A stretch of 64,000 nucleotides of DNA from Peribacillus frigoritolerans. GTDB lineage: Bacteria > Bacillota > Bacilli > Bacillales > DSM-1321. This document shows positions 42,656-51,958 of this stretch, one piece after another. The position numbers and the translations under genes are program-made. The notes beneath the pieces were generated by a model. It saw only the letters and a program-made list of their open reading frames with translations, had not been told where the DNA came from and searched no databases. Within the stretch, counting starts at the first letter, position 1. Each line of letters starts with the position of its first letter. The stretch spans positions 16,409-80,408 of the forward strand of contig NZ_JAUUTW010000026.1 of NCBI RefSeq assembly GCF_030676415.1, written 5' to 3'.

Positions 42656-43639
42656 TTAATCAATATCCATAATTTCTGTAAGTACTAAGTTATTATCCAT
42701 CTGAATTTTATTATTTGACCTGTATTTCCTATAATTAAAAGGAAAATGGAACATATCCTGAACCCTCTCCTTTGAAAGAAAACGTGTAGGAACTTGAATG
42801 GCAATTTCCTCAGGACGTAATGGATGGTTTGTCGCCATGCAATACCCAAAATCCTCTTCATAATCTGAAATTACATCAAAATGATAAGGCGATACATGAA
42901 ATCCTGCAGCCTTTAAGGTGGCTTGTATACTCCACAAGTACTTCGGTACCCAAAGTAAAGAAGGACAAGAGACATTAATTACACCGCCTGGTTCTAATCG
43001 TTCTTTTAGAAGTCTAAAGAATTCTAAACTGAAAAGCCTGCTTAGTTCTGGAAAATCCTTGCTCGGCTCTGGAATATCTATGAAAATAGCATCCCATTTT
43101 AAAGGATTTTCTTCAATGAATGTTCGCCCATCTTCTATAACCATCTTCACTTTTGGGTGATTTAATGAACCTTCATTAAAATTAACAAGTGGTTCTAATT
43201 TTTTACCAAAATCGAACATAATTGAGTCGATGTCTACTACCGTAATCTCCTTCAATTCTGAATACTTAAGAACCTCTTTAGCTGTTATGCCTCCGCCGCC
43301 ACCGATGATTAGAACGTGCTCCCTTTTACTGGCTGCTGCCAGTGGTAAATGGATTAATGCTTCAGCATACATATTCTCATCATCAGTTGTTGCAAACATT
43401 TCGCATCCATTTGCATATATTAGCATGTCCCCATTATGTTCAATCAAGGCGATTCGTTGGGTTGGTGTTTTAAAACGCTTGACAATATGATATTCGCCAT
43501 CGGGTTCCTCTTCTTCTGATATATATTCTCGAATAGAACCTCTACCCCAATAACGCCAATAGAGCAATCCTACAATTTCAACAAGCAGCACTAGACCAGC
43601 TCCCATTAAAATCCAACCGAATGGGCTTAAATCAATCAT
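42656..43639 (-). CDS. Membrane-anchored spermidine-synthase-like enzyme
   Basis: A 327-residue protein. An N-terminal helix (FGWILMGAGLVLLVEIVGLLYW) anchors a Rossmann methyltransferase-like domain: VLIIGGGGGITAKEVL (nucleotide loop), TVVDIDSIM, IEDGRTFIEE, WDAIFIDIPEP. These fit polyamine synthases using decarboxylated SAM. The membrane anchor is unusual for SpeE; similar fusions occur in some Bacillales. It lies between the two 243-bp repeats. Confidence 0.8.
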   Translation of the reverse strand: MIDLSPFGWILMGAGLVLLVEIVGLLYWRYWGRGSIREYISEEEEPDGEYHIVKRFKTPTQRIALIEHNGDMLIYANGCEMFATTDDENMYAEALIHLPLAAASKREHVLIIGGGGGITAKEVLKYSELKEITVVDIDSIMFDFGKKLEPLVNFNEGSLNHPKVKMVIEDGRTFIEENPLKWDAIFIDIPEPSKDFPELSRLFSLEFFRLLKERLEPGGVINVSCPSLLWVPKYLWSIQATLKAAGFHVSPYHFDVISDYEEDFGYCMATNHPLRPEEIAIQVPTRFLSKERVQDMFHFPFNYRKYRSNNKIQMDNNLVLTEIMDID

Positions 43640-43731
43640 TAAGCTTTCATCCTCCTCCTAATTTACAACTATCTTATGCATAAATTAAAAAAGTGACTGA
43701 GTCATTTTTTTAATTTTTCTCTGACAAATTA

Positions 43732-43974
43732 AATTAAAAAAGTAGAATAGATTAACTTTTAATCCTTCTAAAATAAAAAATGGACAATGTTTTTGTATCA
43801 CTTTATCAAAAAATGAATATAGTATATTAACCCCATACATGCAAGTGGCCCTTGCATGTATGGGGCCTACATAGTTCTATGAATATTACACTAATGGTAT
43901 TTACTTTTAGTTAATATAATCGCAATTAACGTCAAAAAAGGTTGGGTATCTAAAAGATACCCAACCTTTTTTGT
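43732..43974 (+). repeat. 243-bp direct repeat, copy B
   Basis: Second copy, 93 bp upstream of the enzyme gene start (in its reading direction). Homologous recombination between A and B would delete the enzyme gene. Confidence 0.9.
43825..43974 (+). ncRNA. Candidate small RNA, copy B
   Basis: Same layout as copy A; hairpin CCCCATACATGCAA with TTGCATGTATGGGG is a perfect 14-bp stem, then the same terminator. Confidence 0.55.
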
Positions 43975-43982
43975 TTCTTTGG

Positions 43983-44108
43983 TCACTTTTCATACTTTTC
44001 TAGAAAGTCGGCTAATGCTAAATGCAACACATCAGAATTATTAATCCTCTCATCTTCACAAAACCCATCTTACGTTTACCAATGACACGATCAATAATGG
44101 ATTTCATC
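43983..44108 (-). pseudogene. Remnant of a RHH-type plasmid gene
   Basis: The minus strand encodes NNSDVLHLALADFLEKYEK at the C-terminus, similar in plan to the end of the 59905-60519 protein (NKSDLIEIAIFDLVKKYK); upstream, VIGKRKMGF is in a different frame. So this is a third, decayed family member. Confidence 0.5.
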
Positions 44109-44224
44109 TTGGGTTAACTGCTTATGAACAATAGATGAATTATTTGTGAACTTCTTATTACTTTATGTGAAATACGCATGACCTTCAAGTGAGTTTACAT
44201 AAAGCCCAAGTTCTAGCATTAATA

Positions 44225-44256
44225 AAAAGGTAATTCAGCTGAATTACCTTTTTTAC
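44225..44256. terminator. Palindromic terminator
   Basis: AAAAAGGTAATTCAGCTGAATTACCTTTTTT, symmetric. Confidence 0.8.
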
Positions 44257-44401
44257 GTTTAGAAAAACTTTAAAGAGATAATCTACATCAAAACGATTGT
44301 GGATTTTCAAAATACCTTTTCCATCTGTGTTTTCCACTCCCGAAGCTTATATTAGTACCTCTGTGGGGATTGCAGTTGGTGGCTTCCCTGAGTTTCTTTA
44401 T

Positions 44402-44658
44402 TCACTTTCCGAAAAGTCGAGCAAAGAAGCCCTTTTTTTGTTTATCCGGGTTAGTATCCGGTTTTTCGTTGGCAACTGCTATTAATTGTTTAGCTTCCTT
44501 TGCTGCCCTATTGGATTCATCCAGTTCGAAAGAATGAGACGTGATTACGAAGTCATGATAGAAAAAGTAGATATTGTTAATGACTTTATCTAGAAACAAA
44601 ATGAGCAAGAAAATGATAGTAAAAACAAAGGGTTTATAGCACGGTTATTGGGTAAATA
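44402..44658. pseudogene. Two opposed remnants of one small gene family
   Basis: The minus strand ends KQKKGFFARLFGK (stop at 44402); the plus strand, interrupted by a TAG at 44588-44596, ends NKGFIARLLGK (stop 44656). They are inverted, decayed relatives. No intact copy in the window. Confidence 0.45.
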
Positions 44659-44719
44659 AGATTAAAAACGAACTGAAAACTCCAAAAAATTTGGAGTTTT
44701 CTATATTTTTTTATTTATT

Positions 44720-46135
44720 TTACCTCGTTTTAACTGTAATGCTAACAGATTCACTTATACCTGACTCGTTACCAGCAACAATTTTATACAGGTATGTTGT
44801 ATAACGAGATACACTAGTATCTGTGAAAGTTAAGTTTGAACCTTTGTATACTACTACGTTATCTCTTGTTACTTGATAATATGTAGCATTATCAATGGAA
44901 TCCCAATTTAATGTCACATATCGATTTGTAACTTTAGTGGCTTTGAAATTACTAGGTGTAATAGGAGTACTAACTACTTCTGATTCTTCAATATTAACAC
45001 TTTTAACTGGAGCTTGAATTAATCCATATCCGTAGAATTTGTCTTTACCAGTAGTACCTAAATCTAAAACATTTTTGTGAAGTTCCTCACGTAATTGTAC
45101 AGCTGTATAAGTTGGATCCAATTCTTTTAATAATGCTAATTGTCCAGCAACAAAAGGTGTAGCCATTGACGTACCACTCATATTTTCATAATCTCCTAGA
45201 GATGAAGTACTTAGAATATTAGTTCCAGGAGCTGAAACTTCAACTTCTCGTCCATAGTTCGAAAAATAAGCTAGTTTATTATTTTCATCTGTTGCAGAAA
45301 CAGCAATAACAGAACTATATTTCGCTGGATAATTTACTGAAGATGATTCATTTCCAGCAGCTGCTACGACTAAAATTCCATTTTGGTAAGCTTTATTAAC
45401 TGCTGATTCCAATGCACTTGATGCTTGCGTTGTTACAAGACTCATATTGATTACATCCATATTATTTGCTACAGACCAATCAATCGCCTCAATGATATCA
45501 GATAGGTACCCACTTCCGTATTGATCCACTGCTTTTAATGCAAAGATATCTGAATCTGGAGCAACTCCAACTACACCAATATCATTGTTTTCTGCACTGA
45601 TAATTCCAGAAACGTGGGTTCCGTGTCCATTATCATCCGCATAAGAATTAGTGTAATCAACAAATGATTGACCACCAGATACAATTAAGTCTAGATGAGT
45701 ACTTACACCTGAATCAATAACAGCTACTTTTGTCCCTTTTCCAGTTAAACCTGAAGACCAGGATTCCGGTGCGTTCACACCTTCTTGACCATAGCCAATA
45801 CTCTGTGCAATATTTAACTTAATATCGGGTTCAATAGATTTAACATTTGGATTCTTTTTTAGTTGTTCTACTTTTTCTGAATTAATTTCCATAGAAACAG
45901 CATTAATAAGTTCGAGATTTCTTTTGATTTTTCCTTCCTTTTTGATTTGACTTTTTTCTTTTTCATTAACGTCATCTTTGAAGTTAATGATCAATTTTTC
46001 TTTTCCACCACCAACATTAACCGTATCAACAGCTTTAGCACTTGCTGTACTAACAGGTATCGATAATAGTAGTGCGGATACCGCCATCACATTAACTAAA
46101 TTCATTTTTCTATTTTTCTTTTTGTTATTTTTCAT
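44720..46135 (-). CDS. Secreted subtilisin-like protease (S8) with C-terminal FnIII-like domain
   Basis: A 471-residue preproenzyme: signal peptide (MNLVNVMAVSALLLSIP...SAKA), I9-type propeptide (KLIINFKDDVNEKEK to SIEPD), catalytic domain with AVIDSGVS (Asp), GHGTHVSGI (His), AAAGNESS (oxyanion Asn region) and GTSMATPF (Ser). Residues ~375-471 form a fibronectin III-like domain (TPSNFKATKVTNRYVTLNWD). It should be secreted and self-maturing. A TATAAT box lies ~50 bp upstream. Confidence 0.92.
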   Translation of the reverse strand: MKNNKKKNRKMNLVNVMAVSALLLSIPVSTASAKAVDTVNVGGGKEKLIINFKDDVNEKEKSQIKKEGKIKRNLELINAVSMEINSEKVEQLKKNPNVKSIEPDIKLNIAQSIGYGQEGVNAPESWSSGLTGKGTKVAVIDSGVSTHLDLIVSGGQSFVDYTNSYADDNGHGTHVSGIISAENNDIGVVGVAPDSDIFALKAVDQYGSGYLSDIIEAIDWSVANNMDVINMSLVTTQASSALESAVNKAYQNGILVVAAAGNESSSVNYPAKYSSVIAVSATDENNKLAYFSNYGREVEVSAPGTNILSTSSLGDYENMSGTSMATPFVAGQLALLKELDPTYTAVQLREELHKNVLDLGTTGKDKFYGYGLIQAPVKSVNIEESEVVSTPITPSNFKATKVTNRYVTLNWDSIDNATYYQVTRDNVVVYKGSNLTFTDTSVSRYTTYLYKIVAGNESGISESVSITVKTR

Positions 46136-46397
46136 AAAAACAAACCTCCAATTTTTTTCGAACTCTACAATTATAATCCAAAGTTTCCTTTATGAGGAAA
46201 AAAGAAAAGTTTTTGAACAATAATAAAAAAAGCTCTCATAATAATATGAGAGCCCAGAGTGTAGACAAACCCCTTTTTCAAAGAAGTTATTGGTTAAAAT
46301 CGGGTTTTCATATCTTTAAACCAGCATATTTAGTTGTTTACTCGAAAGAAGGACACAATAAATTGTTGCTAAACGTAAGGGCACTTTTTCACTTTAA

Positions 46398-46436
46398 TTC
46401 GAATGTATGATAAGTGTAAGAATCGTACGTTCAAAA
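46398..46436. other. dif-like dyad (site 1)
   Basis: TTCGAATGTATGATAA - gtgtaag - AATCGTACGTTCAAAA. Same family as the dyad at 49794-49831 near the tyrosine recombinase. Confidence 0.5.
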
Positions 46437-46458
46437 GGCCGCCAATTTGGCGGCCTTT
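46433..46458. terminator. Terminator hairpin
   Basis: AAAAGGCCGCCAATTTGGCGGCCTTTT; a perfect stem. Confidence 0.85.
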
Positions 46459-46543
46459 TGCTTAAATTCTAAACTGTTTATTTCAGAATCTCTCCGAACA
46501 AATCCCAATTCTCAAAGTTAAATTGAACGTCTCTTTCAAAGTC

Positions 46544-46660
46544 TCAATTCTCAACTTTTTTTCCATCAACAACGTGGAAGTAAAAGTAATTTTGATCAGA
46601 TGAATCCTTCGCCTTCTTTTGTACGAATTTTTTCAACTCTTCATGAGTAAAAGGGTACAG
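46544..46660 (-). pseudogene. C-terminal remnant of unknown gene
   Basis: Open minus-strand stretch THEELKKFVQKKAKDSS...YFYFHVVDGKKVEN with stop at 46544, no start. Looks like a truncated coding region. Confidence 0.35.
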
Positions 46661-46895
46661 ACAGCAAAACGGAAAAATTGTACGTTAAGTTAGGAAACCT
46701 TGATATAAAAGGATTGTTCCAATAATGTCCGTTTATGGTGCTTGATTAAGTAACGTCCATGTTCTCTAAAAATGGAAAGAAATTTTGAAAAGGCAACTTC
46801 AAGTAACAGAAGAATATTTCAATGATAAAAAGTATGTTATGGGAAATCGTACACTAAAGAAAGCTTAAAAGGAGAAAAAAAGAAAAAAACTTAGA

Positions 46896-46919
46896 CCAAA
46901 TTTCAATATCATTCGTCTT
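46896..46919 (+). promoter_or_regulatory. ECF-type promoter of sigma operon A
   Basis: CCAAA - 13 nt - CGTCTTATA. The same bipartite motif with identical spacing lies upstream of sigma operon B (54650). CGTC is the usual ECF minus-10 core, so both operons are probably autoregulated. Confidence 0.65.
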
Positions 46920-47016
46920 ATATATAAGTACAAAAATTAGGAGATGTAAAAGTATGAGTAGGTTTATACAGAAATGCATTTAAAAGGGTACATACTGTAA
47001 ATTAGTGGAGGGACTT

Positions 47017-47532
47017 ATGGATAATAATAATGAATATACAACAGATAAAGATGGTGCATTTTTAAAACTTTTTAAACAATACGAAAAGGATGTGTATAGG
47101 ATTGCTTATGTTTATCTCAAGAATAAATCAGATGCCTTAGACATTGTTCAGGAAACTGCTTATAAAACGTACTTGAAATTTGAAACTTTGGAAAAGGAAA
47201 GTTCAGTGAAAAGTTGGATTATAAAAACAGCAATTAATTCTGCTATTGATTTAATACGAAAAAATAAAAAAATCATACCAATAGAAACTAAAAATATAAA
47301 ATCAATTTTTGTAGAAAACGATATTCCGTTATCTATTTCTCTACAAAACTTATTAACTTTAATAAATGAAGATGAAAAAACGGTATTATTATTAAAATAT
47401 TATCAAGGTTACACTTTTAAAGAAATATCCGAGTTTCTAGATATACCAATTAGTACAGTTAAGTCAGGACTATACAAAAGCTTAGAGAAAATGCGGAAAT
47501 ATTCAAGGAGGTCGGATTTTTATGGATTTTAA
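47017..47532 (+). CDS. ECF sigma factor A
   Basis: A 171-residue extracytoplasmic-function sigma factor. Region 2: DVYRIAYVYLKNKSDALDIVQETAYKTYL (core binding and minus-10); region 4: NEDEKTVLLLKYYQGYTFKEIS ... ISTVKSGLYKSLEKMRK (minus-35 HTH). ATG 47017 after GGAGGG; the longer frame starts at GTG 47005. Overlaps the anti-sigma gene by 11 nt. Paralogue at 54699-55223. Confidence 0.92.
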   Translation: MDNNNEYTTDKDGAFLKLFKQYEKDVYRIAYVYLKNKSDALDIVQETAYKTYLKFETLEKESSVKSWIIKTAINSAIDLIRKNKKIIPIETKNIKSIFVENDIPLSISLQNLLTLINEDEKTVLLLKYYQGYTFKEISEFLDIPISTVKSGLYKSLEKMRKYSRRSDFYGF

Positions 47533-48568
47533 AATAAAAAAAGAAATAGAAAAGATAGAAATTCCAAATGAATTACATGATTTCGTAAAATTAGGAATAA
47601 TACAAGCAAAGGAAGAGACAAAAACTTTGGTACCTTCGTTTGAGAAGAAGCCCGTTAAGAAACGTTGGAGTCAAAAAAAGAAATTTACATATTTAACGTT
47701 AGCTTCAATTATGATGGTTGGCCTTTTCATTAGTACTGCGTTTATATCGCCTGCAATGGCAACTATAGCATCTCAAATTCCATATTTGAATCAAATATTC
47801 CATTCAGATTCAATATTAGATTCAGTCTCTCAAATTATTGATGAGGAAGGGATTCAAGTAAGTTCTTCAGGTGTAAGGTACCTCCCTAAAAAGGAAGTAT
47901 ATATCGTGCTGGATGGACCAATAGAATATTACAATGATACTAAAGAGGAGTTAGAACTTAAAATCAAAGAGTTATTAGCTGCAAAAGACTTTGATGCATA
48001 TTCAATTAATATTAGTCAGGAAGAGTCCTATGTTTCTAAGCAAAAAGAAAAAAATGAAATTGAAACTCTATATAACAAGTTAGAAGATAATTTTAATAAA
48101 TTAGGATATCAGGCTATAAATATTAGTATTGATCCATCAGAAGAGGCAATATTAATAAATTTAAATTCATCTGAAAAAAATTACAAACAAGCACAGAATG
48201 AAATAGAAAAAGAAGCTCGAAAAATAACTAACAATAGTAGTACTTATAAGAATTATGATATTAAAATAGCCAATACTAAAGTGGAAGTAATAAAAGCTGG
48301 TAAAGGTGCAGAAATTGCACCTATTCTTGAAGAAGGATTATTGTCTAAAAAGGAATTTAAGGTAACAAGTATTGGGTATACCACGAATTCTCTTACTTTT
48401 TCAATCTATACTTCAATAGATAGTACAGATTCAAAATCTAGGGAATCAATTAAGACACTTAAAAATACTATAAATGAATTTTTACAATCAGAAGAAATAA
48501 AGACAATAGTTGAGGGTGAACCAGTTACTATAAAAATTTTCAATAAAGACAATAAAATAATTAAATAA
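47522..48568 (+). CDS. Membrane anti-sigma factor A (DUF4179/DUF4030-type)
   Basis: A 348-residue protein: N-terminal cytoplasmic segment (KKEIEKIEIPNELHDFV), one membrane helix (FTYLTLASIMMVGLFISTAFI) followed by SPAMATIASQIPYLNQIF, and a ~240-residue outer domain. IEIPxEL and SPAMA...IPYL are shared with the paralogue at 55213. It should hold sigma A inactive until a signal, probably proteolysis, releases it. The outer domain is ~60 residues longer than in B. Confidence 0.85.
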   Translation: MDFKIKKEIEKIEIPNELHDFVKLGIIQAKEETKTLVPSFEKKPVKKRWSQKKKFTYLTLASIMMVGLFISTAFISPAMATIASQIPYLNQIFHSDSILDSVSQIIDEEGIQVSSSGVRYLPKKEVYIVLDGPIEYYNDTKEELELKIKELLAAKDFDAYSINISQEESYVSKQKEKNEIETLYNKLEDNFNKLGYQAINISIDPSEEAILINLNSSEKNYKQAQNEIEKEARKITNNSSTYKNYDIKIANTKVEVIKAGKGAEIAPILEEGLLSKKEFKVTSIGYTTNSLTFSIYTSIDSTDSKSRESIKTLKNTINEFLQSEEIKTIVEGEPVTIKIFNKDNKIIK

Positions 48569-48678
48569 GAATTATAAAAATAAAATAGAATTATTTAATG
48601 AGAACTACTCATTTCAACCTTAATTAGCATCCACATTATATGGAATAGTTAAAAATCATTCTGGAAATATAGTACTTT

Positions 48679-48711
48679 AAAAGGGCTGTCTACAATAGAC
48701 AGCCCTTTTTT
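48679..48711 (+). terminator. Terminator of sigma operon A
   Basis: AAAAGGGCTGTCTACAATAGACAGCCCTTTTTT: a perfect stem-loop with T run. Confidence 0.9.
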
Positions 48712-48800
48712 ATGTTATTTTGAGGTTATATAGTTAATAGTTATTATTTTGACTCTTTTTTACCGACAAGTACTAAGTATGGTACAACTATATTAATACT

Positions 48801-49376
48801 TCAATCTAAGTATTTAATATTTAATGATCCAGAGGCAGTTCTATAATTTGTATTATATTTCGCATAAATTTCTGCTCTATCTGGGAACCCGTCCGTATCT
48901 CCATTAACATATACTTTATATATTAATCTGTCAGGTGAAGGTTCAATAATAACTTTTCCAATAAAGTCGTCGTCACTTGGATCATCTTCATATAAGTTTA
49001 CAGCGATATAAGGTCCATTAGTACCGATACTATACTCATAAGAATGTGCTGGTACTTCAATTCCAAAGTATCCACCAGTTGAGACAACTGTTTTATCTGT
49101 TCTCCACGTAAAATCGGCCTTTATTGTCCAAGTACTCGATCCTATAGATTCCCAAGAACTTATAGAAAATTCAGGAGCTTTATACACTTCAACTTTAAAA
49201 CCTGTATTAGGATCCTTATATGTTTTCATAAGTGTTCCATATTCTGTTGTGACATCTGAATTGACAGTTTCGTAATAAGTGTTGCTAGGTAGTGGTTTTT
49301 CTTTTGCTCCAATAGCGTTAGGTAGAGCCATTAAACTAATAGATAAACTTAACGCTGCAATTAATGATTTTTTCAC
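48801..49376 (-). CDS. Sec-secreted hypothetical protein (191 aa)
   Basis: GTG 49376 after AGGGGGAATTC. Signal peptide KKSLIAALSLSISLMALPNAIGA, then a beta-rich mature part (SSTWTIKADFTW; YGIEVPAHSYEYS-like; acidic NGDTDGFPDRAEIYAKY). The DGFPD stretch may bind calcium. Function unknown; it converges with sigma operon A, as secreted genes repeatedly do in this region. The longest frame extends to 49520 but lacks a ribosome site. Confidence 0.75.
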   Translation of the reverse strand: MKKSLIAALSLSISLMALPNAIGAKEKPLPSNTYYETVNSDVTTEYGTLMKTYKDPNTGFKVEVYKAPEFSISSWESIGSSTWTIKADFTWRTDKTVVSTGGYFGIEVPAHSYEYSIGTNGPYIAVNLYEDDPSDDDFIGKVIIEPSPDRLIYKVYVNGDTDGFPDRAEIYAKYNTNYRTASGSLNIKYLD

Positions 49377-49956
49377 AATGAATTCCCCCTGAAAATTATA
49401 CTGAAAAATATATTTTAACATATCAGGAAAATAATTCATAGTAATATTTTGTAAAATATCGATGTATTGAAAGTAGTAATTAACATACATTCCAAAGTTC
49501 ACATAAAGCAACAGCTGCAAGAAATATTTTAGTATGTTTCAAAGTGTAAAAAAATCTTTATTAGAAGGTTATGAGTATACTGGAGTAGAGCAAGTAATAA
49601 GAGAGATCAACAAATAGATTTACTAATATTGGAACAATATGCTTTTGATATTAATAATTCTCCTATTACTATGTTTACTTTTAACTATGGTAATGGAAGT
49701 TAAAAATCTAAAGTAAAGAGTAGTTCCTATTTATAACAAACGAAGTACTTTTTTTGGCTATCCTTATTAAAGGAATGATATTTTTTTCTTTCATTTGAAT
49801 GTATGATAATGCTAATTATCGTACATTCAAATCCTTGATTTCATTGACTTTTCACGTTTTTTCTCTTTATAATTAAAATATAAGAAAAATCGCACATTCA
49901 AATCGTTGGTACATAAGGGTTTTGAATCCGGATATTTGAATAGAGAAGAAAGGTCA
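49377..49956. other. Intergenic region with dyad and small remnant
   Basis: The plus strand at 49556-49617 encodes a start-less fragment LEGYEYTGVEQVIREINK. The dif-like dyad (49794-49831) and a half site CGCACATTCAAA (49891-49902) precede the recombinase. Confidence 0.5.
49794..49831. other. dif-like dyad (site 2) upstream of the recombinase
   Basis: TTTGAATGTATGATAA - tgctaa - TTATCGTACATTCAAA: 16-bp near-perfect arms with a 6-bp spacer, the geometry of tyrosine recombinase crossover sites. Confidence 0.6.
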
Positions 49957-50538
49957 ATGAAGATGACGCAACCAAAAGATGTGCAGCCGATTCGTGATCA
50001 GCTACAGTTAGAAGATATGAAATGGGCGCTGAAGCGCCATTGTTCAGAGCGTGATTACATCCTGTTTGTTGTAGGCTGCGAGACCGGCCTACGTGTCGGG
50101 GACCTGCTCAAGCTCACCACGAAACAGATCCTGGACCTCAAAGGTAAACAAAACAAGATTCTCCGGGTCAAGGAAGGCAAAACGCAAAAAATTCGCGACA
50201 TGTATATCGCGAATTGCTTTCAGGAGGTCTTTGAGTATGCCAAAAACGTCCAGAGCCCCTATTTATTCCCGTCCAGAAAGGGAGAACGCCCCATTACCCC
50301 CACTCAGGCCTACCGGCAGTTAAATAAGGCTGCAGAGTTCGCTGGCGTAGAACATGTCGGCAACCATACCTTACGAAAGACGTTTGGCTATTGGTTTTAC
50401 AAAGCGACAAAGGACATTGCCATGCTGCAACGGATCCTGCATCATTCGCACCCTTCCGTTACCTTACGCTATATTGGGATTACTGAAGAAGAAACAAACA
50501 ATGTCTTAAAAACTTTTAGTGTCTTTCATAGTTCTTGA
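49957..50538 (+). CDS. Short tyrosine recombinase (catalytic domain only)
   Basis: A 193-residue enzyme with the tyrosine recombinase signature: ETGLRVGDLL (Arg I), the Lys of the beta hairpin, HTLRKTFGYW (HxxR), LQRILHHSHPSVTLRYIG (H and the catalytic Tyr near residue 176). The N-terminal core-binding domain is missing or very short, as in many Bacillus plasmid integrases. ATG 49957 follows GAAAGG. A frameshifted, deleted copy lies at 57637-57910. It may act at the nearby dyads. Confidence 0.88.
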   Translation: MKMTQPKDVQPIRDQLQLEDMKWALKRHCSERDYILFVVGCETGLRVGDLLKLTTKQILDLKGKQNKILRVKEGKTQKIRDMYIANCFQEVFEYAKNVQSPYLFPSRKGERPITPTQAYRQLNKAAEFAGVEHVGNHTLRKTFGYWFYKATKDIAMLQRILHHSHPSVTLRYIGITEEETNNVLKTFSVFHSS

Positions 50539-50627
50539 AGATAAAAATCATTTAGGTCGGAGCCTTAAGGGCGGTCCATGAATTATAAAAATTAATATGT
50601 GATTGTATTATTAATGTTAAGAAATAA

Positions 50628-50668
50628 AATTAACTCCTAGCATATTAAAGGCTAGGAGTTAATTTTTT
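50628..50668. terminator. Bidirectional terminator
   Basis: AAATTAACTCCTAGC - loop - GCTAGGAGTTAATTTTTT, between the convergent recombinase and protease genes. Confidence 0.85.
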
Positions 50669-50679
50669 ATCGTAGTGAT

Positions 50680-51834
50680 TTAATTCTTTTTATTTTCTTT
50701 AATATTATTACTACTGTCTTTACCTTTAGTTACATCTACATAATTAATAGCAGTTAATGCATCTACTAGCCCATTTCCATATAAAAATGAATCACCTAAA
50801 GGTTTAGAAGTCTGATTTAAAATCTTCCTAATTTCAATATTTGAAAGTTCAGGTTTTAAATCCATTAATAAAGTTGCAACACCCGATACATATGGAGCTG
50901 CCATAGAAGTACCATTATAAAAAGCATATCCTCCAGGTACTGTACTGTTTATTTGGATGCCAGGAGCAACTAACTCAAGCTCTTTCCCTACACTAGAGAA
51001 TTCAGCCCTATAGTCATTCTGATTCACTGCTCCTACAGATATAACTGAACTATATTTAGCTGGATATGTAATACTTCCCTTTTTACTGTATCCATTATTT
51101 CCTGCTGAAGCAACAATAAGAATACCTGTATTATATGCTTTATCTAGGGCATCTTGTAAAGAAAGTGACTCACTACTACTCCCAAGACTCATATTAATAA
51201 TGTCAATATTGTTTAAAATTGCCCACTCAATTCCTGCGATTACATCACTATAATTACCATTTCCATTTTGATCTAAAACCTTAATTGCATAAAGATTTGC
51301 TTCAGGGGCCACTCCCAACACACCTATATTATTATTTAGTGCCGAAATAATCCCTGCTACATGAGAACCGTGACCATTATCATCCATATAATCAGAAGTT
51401 CCTTCAATAAACGTTTCTCCACCAACTACTTTAAGATCCTCATGAGTATAATCAATACCAGTATCCATTACACCTATTTTAACGGCACTCCCTGTACCAC
51501 CCAGCTGATTAACATCATCAGCGTTGATATGTGGTATACCCCAAGCTATTTCTTGATCCATAGCATGTACTTGCGCATTTTCTTCTATATGGGAAATATC
51601 AGGATTTTTAGATAGAGCTTGCGCTGCTTTATCGGTTAAATTGGCAGAAACTACTGATATAAACTTATATTTCTTCTTTATATTACCACCATGTTCACTA
51701 ATAAGTTTCTCATTAATATCGTTGTTAAAACTAATTAAATAAGACCTCTTAGTAGTTTCAGCTTCACTGATTTCCGGACTAATAAAAACAATAAGTAAAA
51801 TTAAAATACTCAATAAAGATACGATTTTCTTCAT
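50680..51834 (-). CDS. Secreted subtilisin-like protease (S8)
   Basis: A 384-residue preproenzyme: signal peptide (KKIVSLLSILILLIVFISPEISEA), propeptide (RSYLISFNNDIN to HIEENAQ), catalytic domain with VMDTGIDY (Asp), GHGSHVAGI (His), ASAGNNGY, and GTSMAAPYV (Ser). It lacks the C-terminal FnIII-like domain of the 44720 protease, ending in a short polar tail. ATG 51834 preferred by GAGGAGAG. A second maturing exoprotease in the same region. Confidence 0.92.
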   Translation of the reverse strand: MKKIVSLLSILILLIVFISPEISEAETTKRSYLISFNNDINEKLISEHGGNIKKKYKFISVVSANLTDKAAQALSKNPDISHIEENAQVHAMDQEIAWGIPHINADDVNQLGGTGSAVKIGVMDTGIDYTHEDLKVVGGETFIEGTSDYMDDNGHGSHVAGIISALNNNIGVLGVAPEANLYAIKVLDQNGNGNYSDVIAGIEWAILNNIDIINMSLGSSSESLSLQDALDKAYNTGILIVASAGNNGYSKKGSITYPAKYSSVISVGAVNQNDYRAEFSSVGKELELVAPGIQINSTVPGGYAFYNGTSMAAPYVSGVATLLMDLKPELSNIEIRKILNQTSKPLGDSFLYGNGLVDALTAINYVDVTKGKDSSNNIKENKKN

Positions 51835-51958
51835 GTGAATAGGTCTCTCCTCAAAAAAAATTAAACTATTACTCATAAATCTATTGTTTTTAATTAAAAA
51901 ATGCTTTAAATTTCAAAATAACTATTTAATGGAATTTTCATCCTAAGGAGTGATGGTT

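Larger units (their letters stand above)
46136..47016. other. Intergenic region with dyad, terminators, remnant and ECF promoter
   Basis: It contains a hairpin at 46229-46252 (GCTCTCATAATAATATGAGAGC), the dif-like dyad 46398-46436, a terminator at 46433-46458, a minus-strand C-terminal remnant at 46544-46660 (THEELKKFVQKKAKD...), and the sigma operon promoter near 46896. Confidence 0.6.

Noticed and set aside
49957..50538. Integron integrase for the cassette array
   Set aside because: The enzyme lacks the N-terminal domain and the IntI-specific insert between catalytic boxes and lies 33 kb away; it better fits a plasmid Xer-like recombinase acting on the nearby dyads.
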